Below, one piece after another: positions 25,945-34,703 of a stretch of DNA of 38,664 nt. A program made the translations under genes and the position numbers. Location of the stretch: NCBI GenBank assembly GCA_003282895.1, contig QBYI01000004.1, positions 1 to 38,664 on the forward strand, in the 5' to 3' direction. The first letter of the stretch is position 1, and each line of letters begins with the position of its first letter. This stretch comes from Pelagibacteraceae bacterium AG-325-F15 (GTDB lineage: Bacteria; Pseudomonadota; Alphaproteobacteria; Pelagibacterales; Pelagibacteraceae). Below the pieces are notes generated by a model. That model worked only from the letters and a program-made list of their open reading frames with translations. It ran no database searches and was not told where the DNA came from.

Positions 25945-27027
25945 ATGATCATGGATCCTATAAAAGAAGCACTTACCTTTGACGACGTTACTTTAGCACC
26001 AAAATACTCGGAAATTCTGCCTTCAGAAGTTAATACTGGTATAGAACTAACAAAATATCTTAAATTAAATATACCTTTACTATCATCAGCCATGGATACC
26101 GTAACAGAGAGCAAAATGGCAATTGCAATAGCAAAAGCTGGAGGAATTGGTGTAATACACAGAAATTTAAATGTTAAAGAGCAAATTATAGAAATTAAAA
26201 AAGTAAAAAAAAAAAAATTATTAGTTGGAGCTGCTGTTGGTGCAGGACCAAACGAATTTACAAGAGCAAAAGCTTTAGTTAATGAAGGTGTAGATTTAAT
26301 AGTTGTTGATACAGCACATGGTCACACAAAAAAAGTTGCTGAAATTATCAAATTTATCAAGAAGATTAAAAATAAAAAAATTGCATTATGTGGGGGTAAT
26401 ATTGCAACACCAGAGGCTGCAAAATTTTTAATTAAACTGGGAGTAGATATAATTAAAGTTGGGATAGGGCCAGGCTCTATTTGCACTACAAGATTAGTTG
26501 CTGGTATTGGTGTACCACAATTGAGTGCAATATTATCAGTTAGAAATGGGATTAAAAATAAAAATATAAAAATCATTTCTGATGGTGGAATTAAATATTC
26601 CGGAGATTTGGCAAAAGCATTTGCAGCAGGAGCCGATGCAGTAATGATAGGTTCATTGTTTGCGGGTACAGATGAAGCGCCAGGAAAAATAATAAAAAAA
26701 AATGGAAAAATTTATAAAAGCTTTAGAGGAATGGGATCTATTGGTGCAATGAACAAAGGATCAGCTGACAGATATTTTCAAAGCAAACAAAAAGACTCAT
26801 CGAAATATGTACCAGAAGGTGTTGAAGGATTTGCAAAGTATAAAGGTGAAGTAGGTAGTATTTTATATAAATTGATAGGAGGACTCAAATCTTCTATGGG
26901 TTATCTTGGATCTAAAAACATTTTAAAACTAAGAGACAAACCTAATTTTGTAAAAATTACTAAAGCAGGTTTTTATGAAAGTATGGTACATAACGTAGAT
27001 GTAATAAAAAACGATAGTAAATATTGA
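25945..27027 (+). CDS. guaB: IMP dehydrogenase lacking the CBS domain
   Basis: This enzyme oxidises IMP to XMP, the committing step to guanine nucleotides. The length is 360 residues against about 490 usually. The catalytic barrel is complete: catalytic Cys180 in GPGSICTTR, GGIKYSGDLAKAFAAGADAV, and the mobile flap SADRYFQ with the Arg-Tyr pair. The two CBS modules (about 115-120 residues) normally found after IKKVKK are gone. The joint is Lys88-Lys91, encoded within a run of 13 A. CBS modules carry allosteric control, so this enzyme may be unregulated. The first ATG (25945) is favoured over 25951 because AAAAGGAA sits about 10 bases upstream. Confidence 0.95.
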   Translation: MIMDPIKEALTFDDVTLAPKYSEILPSEVNTGIELTKYLKLNIPLLSSAMDTVTESKMAIAIAKAGGIGVIHRNLNVKEQIIEIKKVKKKKLLVGAAVGAGPNEFTRAKALVNEGVDLIVVDTAHGHTKKVAEIIKFIKKIKNKKIALCGGNIATPEAAKFLIKLGVDIIKVGIGPGSICTTRLVAGIGVPQLSAILSVRNGIKNKNIKIISDGGIKYSGDLAKAFAAGADAVMIGSLFAGTDEAPGKIIKKNGKIYKSFRGMGSIGAMNKGSADRYFQSKQKDSSKYVPEGVEGFAKYKGEVGSILYKLIGGLKSSMGYLGSKNILKLRDKPNFVKITKAGFYESMVHNVDVIKNDSKY

Positions 27028-27464
27028 TGCATAAAATTTTAAATATATTAAGTTCAATTATAATAGTCATTACAATTTCAACAGTAGCATTTAGTAAAGA
27101 AAATTTTTTTGATGAAGCATTAAAAAAATATCAAGATGAAAAATATGAAGAAGCAAAATTTATTTTTGAGCGCAATATAGTTTACAATCCAAAGGATGCT
27201 AAAACATATTTGTATTTGGCTAAAATTTATAATCATCAAGACGATCAAAGAAAAGAAGAAAAAAATTTAGAAGCAGCATTATTAATTGACCCAAGTAATG
27301 AAGAAGCATTATTGATGTCAATGAAAGTTGCCTTAAAAAAATCAAATTATTCAAAAGTAAAAACTTTATCTGAAACATTCGTAAAAGTTTGTAATAAGCT
27401 ATGTGATGAAAATGATCATATTCAAGAGTCTCTTAAAAACATAGAACCAAAAAATGAGTCTTGA
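27027..27464 (+). CDS. Exported TPR-repeat protein
   Basis: This protein has 145 residues from the ATG at 27027, which shares one base with the guaB stop (TGATG); a TTG just before it is less likely. A signal peptide ends about AFS (residue 22). The rest is TPR-type helical repeats: [40 protein letters not shown] and [23 protein letters not shown] proteins hold partner proteins, and this one should act in the periplasm. Two cysteines (CNKLC) near the end could form a disulfide. It overlaps guaA by 11 bases. Its place between guaB and guaA probably reflects shared expression only. Confidence 0.8.
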   Translation: MHKILNILSSIIIVITISTVAFSKENFFDEALKKYQDEKYEEAKFIFERNIVYNPKDAKTYLYLAKIYNHQDDQRKEEKNLEAALLIDPSNEEALLMSMKVALKKSNYSKVKTLSETFVKVCNKLCDENDHIQESLKNIEPKNES

Positions 27465-29016
27465 TCAAAATCTTGGCAAAATCTTAATTGTTGATTTTGG
27501 TTCACAATTTACTCAATTAATAGCAAGGAGAGTAAGAGAATTAGGAGTTTTTTCTGAGATTGTAAGTCATAAAAAAATTAAATTAAAAGATATTGATCAG
27601 ACTATTAAAGGAATAATTTTGTCTGGAGGGCCATTAAATGTTTATCAAATAAACAAATATTCATTTGATAAAAAAATTTTACAATTGAACATACCAGTTC
27701 TAGGCATTTGTTTTGGACATCAAATACTTTCAAAATATAATGGTGGCAAAGTTAAACAATCTAAACATCGTGAATTTGGTTTAGCAAATATTTATAAAAA
27801 AGATAATAGTATTTTAATTTCAAATTTTTTTAAAAAGAGCAATACAAAAAAAGTTTGGATGAGTCATGCAGATCAAGTTTCAAAAATTCCAAAAAATTTT
27901 AGAGTAATTGCCTCAAGCACTAATTCTAAATTTGCTATTGTTGAAGATAAGATAAAAAAATTTTATGGAGTTCAGTTCCATCCCGAAGTTACACATACTG
28001 AAAATGGAAAAAAACTAATTAGAAATTTTGTTTTTTTAATTTGTAAAATTAAAAAAAATTGGTCATCAAAAGATCAAAAATTACAATTAATTAAGGATGT
28101 AAGAACTCAAGTAGGATCAAATAAAGTGATTTGCGCTTTATCAGGCGGTGTTGATAGTAGTGTAGTTGCTCAACTTCTGAACAAAGCCATAGGTAAAAAA
28201 TTATATTGTATTTTTGTTAATACTGGTCTTTTAAGAAAAAATGAAGAAATTCAAGTTGTTCAAACTTTTAAGAAACGTTTAAAAATGAATTTGATATATG
28301 TGAATGCTGAAAAAGAATTCTTAAAAAAATTATCTAATGTTTCAGATCCTGAAAAAAAGAGAAAAATTATTGGCAATTTGTTTATTAAAATATTTGAACG
28401 TTATGCCAAAAAGATTAAAAATGTAAAATTTTTAGCTCAAGGAACTCTTTATCCAGATTTAATTGAAAGTAAATCTGTTACAGGAAGTCAAACATCAAAA
28501 ATAAAGTCCCATCATAATGTGGGGGGTTTACCCAAAAGAATGAAATTGAAACTTGTTGAGCCATTAAAGTTTTTGTTCAAAGATGAAGTAAGAAAGCTTG
28601 GTTTAGAATTAAATTTAAGTAATGAAATTATATCAAGGCATCCTTTTCCTGGTCCTGGTCTTGCAATTAGAATGCCTGGAGTAATAACAAATGAAAAAAT
28701 AAAAATTTTAAAAGAAGCTGATCATTTTTTTATTCAAGCATTAAGAGATTATGGACTCTATAATAAAATATGGCAAGCTTATGCAGCCCTATTACCTGTC
28801 AAAACAGTAGGTGTTATGGGAGATAATAGAACTTACGAATATTTATGTTTGTTAAGAGCAATCACTTCCGAGGATGGTATGACAGCTGATTTTTATGAAT
28901 TTAAAAAATCATTTATGCAAACTATCTCAAATAAAATTGTTAATAGCATTAGAGGTATTAATAGAGTGGTTTATGACGTTACTTCTAAGCCACCTAGCAC
29001 TATTGAATTGGAATAA
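27454..29016 (+). CDS. guaA: GMP synthase (glutamine-hydrolysing)
   Basis: This 520-residue enzyme converts XMP to GMP. The N-terminal glutamine amidotransferase has the nucleophile Cys86 in LGICFGHQ with His176 and Glu178 in QFHPEVT. The synthetase part has the pyrophosphatase loop SGGVDSS (residues 230-236). The C-terminal dimerisation domain ends in the canonical KPPSTIELE-type sequence. It works directly after guaB in the pathway and probably shares its transcript. The start lies within the TPR gene (11-base overlap). Confidence 0.98.
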   Translation: MSLDQNLGKILIVDFGSQFTQLIARRVRELGVFSEIVSHKKIKLKDIDQTIKGIILSGGPLNVYQINKYSFDKKILQLNIPVLGICFGHQILSKYNGGKVKQSKHREFGLANIYKKDNSILISNFFKKSNTKKVWMSHADQVSKIPKNFRVIASSTNSKFAIVEDKIKKFYGVQFHPEVTHTENGKKLIRNFVFLICKIKKNWSSKDQKLQLIKDVRTQVGSNKVICALSGGVDSSVVAQLLNKAIGKKLYCIFVNTGLLRKNEEIQVVQTFKKRLKMNLIYVNAEKEFLKKLSNVSDPEKKRKIIGNLFIKIFERYAKKIKNVKFLAQGTLYPDLIESKSVTGSQTSKIKSHHNVGGLPKRMKLKLVEPLKFLFKDEVRKLGLELNLSNEIISRHPFPGPGLAIRMPGVITNEKIKILKEADHFFIQALRDYGLYNKIWQAYAALLPVKTVGVMGDNRTYEYLCLLRAITSEDGMTADFYEFKKSFMQTISNKIVNSIRGINRVVYDVTSKPPSTIELE

Positions 29017-29066
29017 TTTTATAATTATAAACTATTTTAATTAAGTTTTTAAGATCAATTAAAAAA

Positions 29067-29840
29067 ATGAAAAAAAAAATTTTAAATTTTATAAAAAAAA
29101 AAAATAAATCAAAGATAGTGAGTTTAACAGCTTACTCAAAAAATATTGCTTCAATTTTAGATAATTTTTGTGATTTAATTTTAGTAGGTGATTCACTTGG
29201 ATCTGTTTTATATAATTATAAATCTACAAGAGAGGTCACATTAAAGATGATGATTGAACATTCTAAGAGCGTGAGAATGGGGGTTAAAAAAAGCTTAATG
29301 GTTGTTGATATGCCTTACAATACTTACAGAAATACTAAAGAAGCATTAATTAATGCTAAAAAAATTATGAAAAAAACTAAATGTGATGCAGTTAAGTTAG
29401 AAGGTGGAAAAAAAATTTTTAAAATTGTTAAATTATTAGTAAAAAACAATATTCCTGTTATGGGACATCTAGGTGTTTTACCTCAATCGGCAAAAAATTT
29501 TAAATTTAAAGGAAAAAAAATTTCAGAACGCAAAAAAATACTAAATGAAGCAAAATTATTAGAATCTGCTGGAGCATTTTCAATGGTTTTAGAATGTGTA
29601 GAAAGTAGCTTAGCTAAAATTATTACTAAAAATGTGAATATCCCAACAATTGGTATTGGAGCATCTGCAAACTGCGATGGCCAAGTCTTAGTAACAGATG
29701 ATCTTTTAAGTCTTAACCCAATAGATGTTAGATTTGTTAAAAAATATTCTAATATTAGAAAAGAAATTGTTAAAGCTGTTTCAAATTTTTCAAAAGAAGT
29801 AAGAAATAAAAAATTTCCCTCAAAAAAACACTCATATTAA
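29067..29840 (+). CDS. panB: 3-methyl-2-oxobutanoate hydroxymethyltransferase
   Basis: This 257-residue enzyme is the first step of pantothenate synthesis, adding a hydroxymethyl group to 2-oxoisovalerate. Family landmarks are VSLTAYSKNIASI, LVGDSLGSVLYNYKSTREVT with the metal-binding Asp, AVKLEGGKK, GHLGVLPQS and the catalytic Glu in MVLECVESSLA, then PTIGIGASANCDGQVLVTDD. The start is rich in lysine and encoded in A-tracts (12 A at 29093-29104). panC is not adjacent. The stop touches the stop of the convergent TerC-like gene. Confidence 0.95.
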   Translation: MKKKILNFIKKKNKSKIVSLTAYSKNIASILDNFCDLILVGDSLGSVLYNYKSTREVTLKMMIEHSKSVRMGVKKSLMVVDMPYNTYRNTKEALINAKKIMKKTKCDAVKLEGGKKIFKIVKLLVKNNIPVMGHLGVLPQSAKNFKFKGKKISERKKILNEAKLLESAGAFSMVLECVESSLAKIITKNVNIPTIGIGASANCDGQVLVTDDLLSLNPIDVRFVKKYSNIRKEIVKAVSNFSKEVRNKKFPSKKHSY

Positions 29841-30455
29841 TTAAAAATATTTAATAAAGTCCTCATTTATTTTGAGTATTTCTAAGTCAACTAATCCACC
29901 AATAATTAATTGAAACCCAACTATAAGAATGAACACTAAACCAACATAAGCAATCCACATATTTTTTTGAATATAATTTGCCATAATTGTTGCTAATGCT
30001 CCTGTTAAAACGACTGATAAAACTAGTCCAAAAATCATAAAACCAAAATAACCTTTGGCAGCACCAACTACTCCAATCACATTATCGAAACTGATTGTAA
30101 TATCAGCAAATAGCACCTTGTATATACTTTGGATGTAGGATGGTTCTTTACCTTTTTTTACTGGGGTTTTATTTTTGGTTTTCATCTCAACCAAATCTTT
30201 TCTTAAATCATTTACTATCCAAATTAAAAGTAAACCGCCCAGAATTTTAATGAAATAAAATTTAAAAAGATAGGTTGCAAATATTGCAAAAACTACTTTA
30301 AACACTAAAGCACCAGCTACCCCCCATAAAATGATTTGTTTTCTATATTTTGGAACAAAATTAGCTGCTATTAGGCCAATAATTATGGCGTTATCAGCTG
30401 CTAAAATTATATCTATAAAGATAATTTGGAGTAATATTATGGCTTCTTCAATCAA
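29841..30455 (-). CDS. TerC/YjbE-family membrane protein
   Basis: This 204-residue protein has about six to seven membrane helices. The paired acidic motifs IDIILAADNAIIIG in the first helix and FADITISFDNVIGVV in the second half are typical of the TerC superfamily. Several members export Mn2+ or other metals, and the buried aspartates could be metal sites. The cytoplasmic linker (KTKNKTPVKKGKEP) divides the two halves. No manganese-type riboswitch could be recognised in the 125-base upstream region. It shares that region divergently with the TRAP binding-protein gene. Confidence 0.85.
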   Translation of the reverse strand: MIEEAIILLQIIFIDIILAADNAIIIGLIAANFVPKYRKQIILWGVAGALVFKVVFAIFATYLFKFYFIKILGGLLLIWIVNDLRKDLVEMKTKNKTPVKKGKEPSYIQSIYKVLFADITISFDNVIGVVGAAKGYFGFMIFGLVLSVVLTGALATIMANYIQKNMWIAYVGLVFILIVGFQLIIGGLVDLEILKINEDFIKYF

Positions 30456-30569
30456 TGTGTTTTAATAATATTAAAATATTTTAGGAAAGCAATATATTTA
30501 AGATTTAATCATTAACATTTTTTTAAATTGATTTTGAACCAGATTCATAATGAAATAACATTTTTAAAA

Positions 30570-30575
30570 AAGGAG
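30570..30575 (+). promoter_or_regulatory. Shine-Dalgarno setting the dctP start
   Basis: AAGGAG lies 5 bases before the ATG at 30581 and would be only 2 bases from the alternative TTG at 30578. It therefore fixes the ATG as the start of the first TRAP binding protein. Confidence 0.8.
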
Positions 30576-30580
30576 TATTG

Positions 30581-31555
30581 ATGAAAATAATAAATAAAGT
30601 GTTAACAATTTTCTTTGCATTATTGTTAACTTCAAATTTTGCATCATCTGCAGAGAAATGGGATATGGCACTAGCATATGGTGCATCTAATTTTCATTCT
30701 GCAAATGCTACAGAATTTGCTAAAAATGTATCAGATAAAAGCGGTGGCAAATTAACTATAGTAACTCACCCTGGTGGATCATTATATAAAGGCGGAGAAA
30801 TCTTTAGAGCAGTTCGAACAGGACAAGCACAAATTGGAGAAAGATTTATGTCTGCTCTAGGTAAAGAAGATCCTTTATTAGAAATAGACTCACAACCTTT
30901 CTTAGCTTCATCTTATGATGATGCAATGAAACTATACATGGCTTCAAAGCCAGAAATTGTTAAAGGCTTAGAATCAAAAGGTTTAGTTTTTTTATATGCT
31001 GTACCATGGCCAGCTCAAGGTCTGTATAGTAAAAAAGAAATTAACTCTAAAGAGGATCTTAAAGGTTTAAAGTTTAGAGCTTATAACTCATCTCTAATTA
31101 GATTAGCTGAACTTACAGGAATGGCGCCAACTAAAATTGAAGCGGCAGAAATAAGCCAGGCTTTTTCAACCGGAGCAGTTGAAAGTATGATTACATCACC
31201 TACTACTGGAAAAAATAGTAAAATATGGGAAAATGGTGTGAAGTATTTTTATGATATCGCAGCTTGGTATCCAAAAAATATGATAATTGTAAACAAAGAT
31301 GCTTGGAGCAAGTTGGACTCTGCGACTCAAAAGTTAGTTATGTCAGAAGCTGATATAGCTGAAAAAAAAGGTTGGGCTCTTTCTAAAAAGGGAAATACAG
31401 CTGATAAAAAAGCTTTGGCAGATGCAGGTATGATAGTAGGAAAAGTTAATTCTGCTTTGAACAATCACTTTAAAGAAGTTGGATCAACAATGTCAAAAGA
31501 ATGGGCTAGTAGAGCTGGTTCTAGAGGACAATCAGTTCTAGCTGCCTACAATTAA
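30581..31555 (+). CDS. dctP: TRAP transporter solute-binding protein DctP, first system
   Basis: This 324-residue periplasmic receptor has a signal peptide ending about ASSA (residue 24). The mature part has the DctP-family fold. The conserved ligand-clamping arginine is Arg166 in LKGLKFRAYNS, which in this family binds a carboxylate. Other family segments are GGSLYKGGEIFRAVRTGQAQ and ISQAFSTGAVESMITSPTTG. It delivers an organic acid to the DctQM permease encoded just downstream. The ligand is not predictable. A strong ribosome site and a terminator directly after the gene suggest far higher output than the permease. Confidence 0.92.
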   Translation: MKIINKVLTIFFALLLTSNFASSAEKWDMALAYGASNFHSANATEFAKNVSDKSGGKLTIVTHPGGSLYKGGEIFRAVRTGQAQIGERFMSALGKEDPLLEIDSQPFLASSYDDAMKLYMASKPEIVKGLESKGLVFLYAVPWPAQGLYSKKEINSKEDLKGLKFRAYNSSLIRLAELTGMAPTKIEAAEISQAFSTGAVESMITSPTTGKNSKIWENGVKYFYDIAAWYPKNMIIVNKDAWSKLDSATQKLVMSEADIAEKKGWALSKKGNTADKKALADAGMIVGKVNSALNNHFKEVGSTMSKEWASRAGSRGQSVLAAYN

Positions 31556-31571
31556 AAAGTTATATATTAAT

Positions 31572-31604
31572 AAAGGCCGTTTAAATTAAAACGGCCTTTT
31601 TATT
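31572..31604 (+). terminator. Intra-operon hairpin between dctP and dctQ
   Basis: A perfect 11-bp stem (31572-31582 with 31589-31599, core GGCCGTTT) has a six-base loop and a T-rich tail. It ends only a few bases before the dctQ ATG at 31605, so it occupies the place where a ribosome site would be. It may reduce both read-through and dctQ translation. Confidence 0.9.
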
Positions 31605-32096
31605 ATGATAAAACAAATTAATAAAAATTTAAGTCTCCTTTATATTGGGTCAGGTTATTTAGCTGCTTTTTTTTTAATAGCAGTACTATTGTTTATAATT
31701 ACAGGTATCTCATCTAGAATTTTTGGTTTTTATATAAGAGGTTTAGCGGAATATTCAGGCTATTCGATGGCTGCATCATCTTTTTTTGCATTGTCATATA
31801 CATTTTATGACAAGGCTCATATCAGAATAACTTTATTTTTAGAGAAACTAAAACCACTAAATAAAAAATTAGCTGAGATTTGGTGCTTATTTATTGCAAC
31901 AATTTTTTCAGGGTTTTTAGCATTTTATTTTACTAAAATGACTTATATCTCTATTAAATTTGAAGAGCGTAGCGAGGGAGCAGATGAGATTTTAATCTGG
32001 ATACCTCAATCTTCTGTAGCACTTGGTTCTATTATTTTTTTTATATGTGTATTTCATCATTTAATTAATTCAGTTTTAGGTAAAAAAATTAAATAG
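31605..32096 (+). CDS. dctQ: TRAP transporter small permease DctQ
   Basis: This 163-residue protein has four membrane helices and pairs with the large subunit. RGLAEYSGYSMAASSFFALS and DKAHIRITLFLEKL are typical of the DctQ family (the helix 2-3 region with HIRI-type motif). No ribosome site is seen, because the ATG follows directly after a terminator hairpin. Translation may therefore rely on read-through transcripts in which the hairpin opens. It is two bases from dctM. Confidence 0.9.
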   Translation: MIKQINKNLSLLYIGSGYLAAFFLIAVLLFIITGISSRIFGFYIRGLAEYSGYSMAASSFFALSYTFYDKAHIRITLFLEKLKPLNKKLAEIWCLFIATIFSGFLAFYFTKMTYISIKFEERSEGADEILIWIPQSSVALGSIIFFICVFHHLINSVLGKKIK

Positions 32097-32098
32097 TT

Positions 32099-33415
32099 AT
32101 GAATGAGGTTTTTTTAACAATCTTCTTTATATCTTTACTATTATTTTTACTTGGATCAGGAGTTTGGGTTGCTTTAAGTATGATTGCTGTTTCAGCAATT
32201 GGCATGATGCTTTTCACAACTAGACCAGTTGGAGATGCTATGGCAACTACCATTTGGGGGACAAGCTCATCATGGACTTTAACTGCATTACCTTTATTTG
32301 TTTGGATGGGAGAAATTTTATTTAGGACAAAACTCTCAGAAAATTTATTTAAAGGTCTGTCTCCATGGTTATCAAAATTACCTGGAGGATTAATTCATGT
32401 TAATGTTGTTGGTTGCGGATTATTTGCTGCTATTTCAGGATCTTCAGCGGCAACTGTTGCAACAGTTGGTAAAATGTCAATACCAGAATTAAGAAAAAGA
32501 AAATACCCAGAAAAAATCCTACTTGGAAGTTTAGCTGGCTCAGGAACTTTAGGATTATTAATTCCACCATCAATAATATTGATAATCTATGGAGTTACAA
32601 TTGAAGACTCTATAGCTAAACTATTTATGGCTGGAATTCTTCCAGGAATAATGCTTGCAGTTATCTTTATGCTTTATGTTGTTATTTGGTCAACAATTAA
32701 CAAAAAGCAGATGCCTACAATCTCTGAAAATTTCTCTTTTTTAGAAAAAATTAAAAAATCAAAACAATTATTACCAGTTGTTTTGCTAATAACTGCAGTT
32801 ATTGGATCAATTTATACCGGTATAGCAACCGCAACAGAGGCAGCATCACTAGGTGTTGTTGGTGCATTAATTTTATCTTTATTTCAAGGAACTCTAAATA
32901 AAAACTCATTTAAATTATCTTTGTTAGGAGCAACAAAAACATCATGTATGATTGCATTTATTTTAGCTGGTTCTACTTTTCTTTCATTAGCAATGGGCTT
33001 TACAGGTTTGCCTAGAAATCTTGCAATTTGGATACAAGAATTAAACCTATCCCCTTATATGTTAATTTTTATTTTGACTATTTTTTATATTATTCTTGGA
33101 ATGTTTTTGGATGGAATATCTGCTGTAGTTTTAACAATGGCAATCATAGAGCCTATGATTAGACAAGCTGGTTTTGATATGATTTGGTTTGGAATCTATC
33201 TAGTTATCGTTGTTGAGATGGCACAGATCACACCTCCCGTAGGTTTTAATTTATTTGTACTACAAGGAATGGCAAATAAAGATATGTCGTTTATTGCAAA
33301 AAGTGCTTTTCCACTCTTTTTGCTAATGATCTTAGCAGTCATAATTATTATTATTTTTCCTGAAATAGCTTTATGGCTGCCAGATCAAATGTCTCAGAAT
33401 ATTAATAAAAATTAA
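32099..33415 (+). CDS. dctM: TRAP transporter large permease DctM
   Basis: This 438-residue large permease has about twelve membrane helices. It uses the sodium or proton gradient to move the solute handed over by DctP. Characteristic segments are ALPLFVWMGEILFRTKLSEN near the N-terminus, ISGSSAATVATVGKMSIPEL, GSLAGSGTLGLLIPPSIILI in the first half, and a matching EMAQITPPVGFNLFVLQGM in the second half. The gene overlaps the convergent TPR gene by 4 bases at its 3' end. Confidence 0.95.
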   Translation: MNEVFLTIFFISLLLFLLGSGVWVALSMIAVSAIGMMLFTTRPVGDAMATTIWGTSSSWTLTALPLFVWMGEILFRTKLSENLFKGLSPWLSKLPGGLIHVNVVGCGLFAAISGSSAATVATVGKMSIPELRKRKYPEKILLGSLAGSGTLGLLIPPSIILIIYGVTIEDSIAKLFMAGILPGIMLAVIFMLYVVIWSTINKKQMPTISENFSFLEKIKKSKQLLPVVLLITAVIGSIYTGIATATEAASLGVVGALILSLFQGTLNKNSFKLSLLGATKTSCMIAFILAGSTFLSLAMGFTGLPRNLAIWIQELNLSPYMLIFILTIFYIILGMFLDGISAVVLTMAIIEPMIRQAGFDMIWFGIYLVIVVEMAQITPPVGFNLFVLQGMANKDMSFIAKSAFPLFLLMILAVIIIIIFPEIALWLPDQMSQNINKN

Positions 33416-33903
33416 TATTTAGATGTTTTCTTTCCTTCAATTACATCTTTGAGTTCATCAAACTCTTTACAATTACAATTCTGTAAAATAGCAAGACGCT
33501 CTTTAGCTAAATCTATTCTATTTGTGACTACATATAATTCACCTAAGTATTCGTTAATACCAACGTGGTTTGGTTCAATTTGCAAACCTTGCAAATAATA
33601 CATTTCACCACCCTTGTAATCCCCAAGTTTTCTTGTTGTGAAACCAAGATAATTTAGTGTATCTGCTTTATTAGGTTTTTTGCTATTAGATGTTAATAAT
33701 AGTTTTTGAGCTTCTTCGTATCTTTTCTTTGCTTTTTCTTTTTTATCTTTTTTTTCATATTTTTGTGCTGACTTAATAAGTTTAACTGCCTTATCATAAT
33801 CAGATTTTACTTTACTAGAACTATCGCTACTAGTACCTGCTGAATATGAACTAACACTAAGCAAGGTAAGTATTGAGAAAGTGAGTAATATTTTTTTAAT
33901 CAT
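33412..33903 (-). CDS. Exported TPR-repeat protein
   Basis: This 163-residue protein has a signal peptide ending about SYSA (residue 22). A lysine-rich coiled segment (KLIKSAQKYEKKDKKEKAKK) is followed by TPR-like repeats: ADTLNYLGFTTRKLGDYKGG, YYLQGLQIEPNHVGINEYLG and LYVVTNRIDLAKERLAIL. A C-terminal CNC motif could form a disulfide or bind metal. The start overlaps the pxpA stop by 8 bases, so the two are coupled, although the functional link is not clear. It is unlike the guaBA-associated TPR protein except for general repeat pattern. Confidence 0.8.
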   Translation of the reverse strand: MIKKILLTFSILTLLSVSSYSAGTSSDSSSKVKSDYDKAVKLIKSAQKYEKKDKKEKAKKRYEEAQKLLLTSNSKKPNKADTLNYLGFTTRKLGDYKGGEMYYLQGLQIEPNHVGINEYLGELYVVTNRIDLAKERLAILQNCNCKEFDELKDVIEGKKTSKY

Positions 33904-34675
33904 TTAAAAATTTCTCCATTAAATTTAAAGGTTTTAAAATAAGTCCATTTTCCACTAAATTATCTCTTATTGATTTAGCAGTAGCTAATGAACTTTCATT
34001 GTCTCCATGTATGCATACAGAGTCGATTTCACAAGGTATCTGCTTTCCACTGTGACAATTAAGTGCCTGATTTTTTACCATATTTAACACATGTTTTTTA
34101 GCTTGTTCTGGATCCGTTATTAGTGCGTGAGGTTTTTTTCTCGAAACTAAGTTTCCATCATCCTCATAATTTCTATCAGCAAAAATTTCACAGGCTATTT
34201 TCATTTTTAATTTTTTTGCTGCCTCTTCCATTTTTGATCCTGTTGGTACTAGATAAATCAAATCTTTACTTATTTCATTGATAGCTTTAGCTAAAGTAGT
34301 TGCTAGCTCGATATCTTCGCATGCCATATTATTTAATGCACCATGTGGTTTGATATGAGTAACCTTTTCCCCATGATTTTCAGATATTTTTTGTAAAATT
34401 TCGTATTGATCAATAATTAATTTACGGATCTCAGCTGCAGATAGATTCATTCTCTGTCTTCCAAAATTTTCTGGATCATTAAATGATGGATGGGCTCCAA
34501 TACTAACGCTATTTTTTTTTGATATTTCCACTACTTGATTCATTGACTCGTTATCACCAGCATGAAAACCACAGGCGATATTAGCTGAATTTACTATTTC
34601 AAGTAAATCAGGATCATACTTATTAGAATGATGTTTAGATTTTTCACCTAAATCACAATTTATATTAATTTCCAT
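33896..34675 (-). CDS. pxpA: 5-oxoprolinase subunit PxpA (LamB/YcsF family)
   Basis: This 259-residue cytoplasmic subunit, with PxpB and PxpC, hydrolyses 5-oxoproline (pyroglutamate) to glutamate using ATP. Family motifs are all near the expected places: EININCDLGEK at the N-terminus, SANIACGFHAGD, IGAHPSFNDPENFGR, and THIKPHGALNN. The frame stays open 111 bases further upstream, but the conserved family N-terminus begins at the ATG at 34675. A longer form would also overlap divergent pxpB. Only 28 bases separate the two starts. Unlike the common pxpABC operon, pxpA is on the opposite strand, followed by a TPR gene. Confidence 0.92.
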   Translation of the reverse strand: MEININCDLGEKSKHHSNKYDPDLLEIVNSANIACGFHAGDNESMNQVVEISKKNSVSIGAHPSFNDPENFGRQRMNLSAAEIRKLIIDQYEILQKISENHGEKVTHIKPHGALNNMACEDIELATTLAKAINEISKDLIYLVPTGSKMEEAAKKLKMKIACEIFADRNYEDDGNLVSRKKPHALITDPEQAKKHVLNMVKNQALNCHSGKQIPCEIDSVCIHGDNESSLATAKSIRDNLVENGLILKPLNLMEKFLND

Positions 34676-34703
34676 AGTCTTAATTGTTGAAGTATAACAT
34701 GAC

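Noticed and set aside
30456-30580. Possible manganese (yybP-ykoY) riboswitch before the TerC-family gene
   Set aside because: No conserved core or stable stem structure could be recognised in this AT-rich stretch.
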